Assembly: GCA_934463175.1 (NCBI GenBank)
Contig: CAKSIW010000014.1
Coordinates: forward strand, 1-40,423
DNA: 40,423 nucleotides
From: an uncultured Clostridia bacterium
GTDB taxonomy: Bacteria; Bacillota; Clostridia; Monoglobales; Monoglobaceae
Reading direction: 5' to 3'
Shown: one piece after another, positions 40,334 through 40,423 of the stretch
Position numbering within the stretch: the stretch's first letter is position 1
How the letters are laid out: the number at the start of each line of letters is the position of its first letter
Program-made: the position numbers and the translations under genes
The notes under the pieces: model-generated
What the model was told of the DNA's origin: nothing
The model's input: only the letters and a program-made list of their open reading frames with translations
Databases searched by the model: none

Positions 40334-40423
40334 GGCAAAAATACAAGCTTTGATTTTATACCCGTTAAGTAGTATTTAGTTTTTCTGAAATATTCTAAAG
40401 GGATATTTAAGTGTGTCGCAGCA
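40334..40423 (+). repeat. Direct repeat copy 2 (90 nt, cut by the window edge)
   Basis: It is in the same orientation as copy 1 at a 281-nt period and probably continues beyond the window. The 40199-40333 spacer between copies is AT-rich and holds no convincing gene. Confidence 0.95.

Noticed and set aside
1..40423. CRISPR arrays, tRNA or rRNA genes, prophage or transposase genes
   Set aside because: No spaced short repeats, tRNA-like cloverleaf segments, or integrase/transposase motifs were noticed on reading; a tRNA or covariance-model scan would be needed to exclude them fully.

Overview
The window reads as chromosomal DNA of an anaerobic, fermentative low-to-mid-GC Firmicute (Clostridia), probably an uncultured gut lineage. 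Evidence: a complete rnfCDGEAB operon, the dgt-dnaG-rpoD and trmK-yqfO pairs, a 2-hydroxyacyl-CoA dehydratase activase cluster, DnaD/DnaI-type replication proteins, many TTG/GTG starts with strong AGGAGG-type ribosome binding sites, and many TTGACA-17-TATAAT promoters. No tRNA, rRNA, CRISPR array or insertion sequence was found by reading.

Layout. 1-2000: 3'-truncated sugar transferase and cysK, both minus strand. 2000-4100: secreted CAP-domain protein and a D,D-carboxypeptidase. 4050-8340: a small glycan locus with a sugar-isomerase-like bicupin, a GHL6/GH151-like glycosidase and a divergent PocR-AraC regulator. 8300-12040: EamA transporter and a TrkH/TrkA potassium system. 12160-13690: ECF sigma factor and membrane anti-sigma-like protein. 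13800-15690: fucose mutarotase and citrate synthase. 15900-19040: three-gene dehydratase activase cluster. 19160-20860: KDPG aldolase and KDG kinase. 21120-25220: rpoD, dnaG, dgt. 25390-26950: trmK and the Nif3-family gene. 27010-32080: Rnf complex. 32120-36950: dnaI, dnaD, mnmE, dnaA. 37320-39990: rpmH, rnpA, yidD, yidC, jag. 40050-40423: a noncoding tandem repeat reaching the window edge.

The genes fit an anaerobe that takes up sugars, probably fucose- and uronate-containing glycans (glycosidase, FucU, Eda/KdgK). It would ferment them with CoA-dependent chemistry (dehydratase activase) and couple ferredoxin:NAD oxidoreduction to an ion gradient (Rnf). The right part is the classical origin neighbourhood (dnaA / rpmH-rnpA-yidD-yidC-jag), but it is rearranged: mnmE and dnaD/dnaI follow dnaA where dnaN would be expected, and the dnaA-rpmH gap has no consensus DnaA-box cluster that I can see.

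The least explained signal is the pair of nearly identical 90-nt direct repeats at the right edge. Each carries a promoter-like motif and a small hairpin, and the first copy is followed by a strong terminator. This looks like a tandemly duplicated small RNA gene. It is an inference that needs transcript or comparative data.
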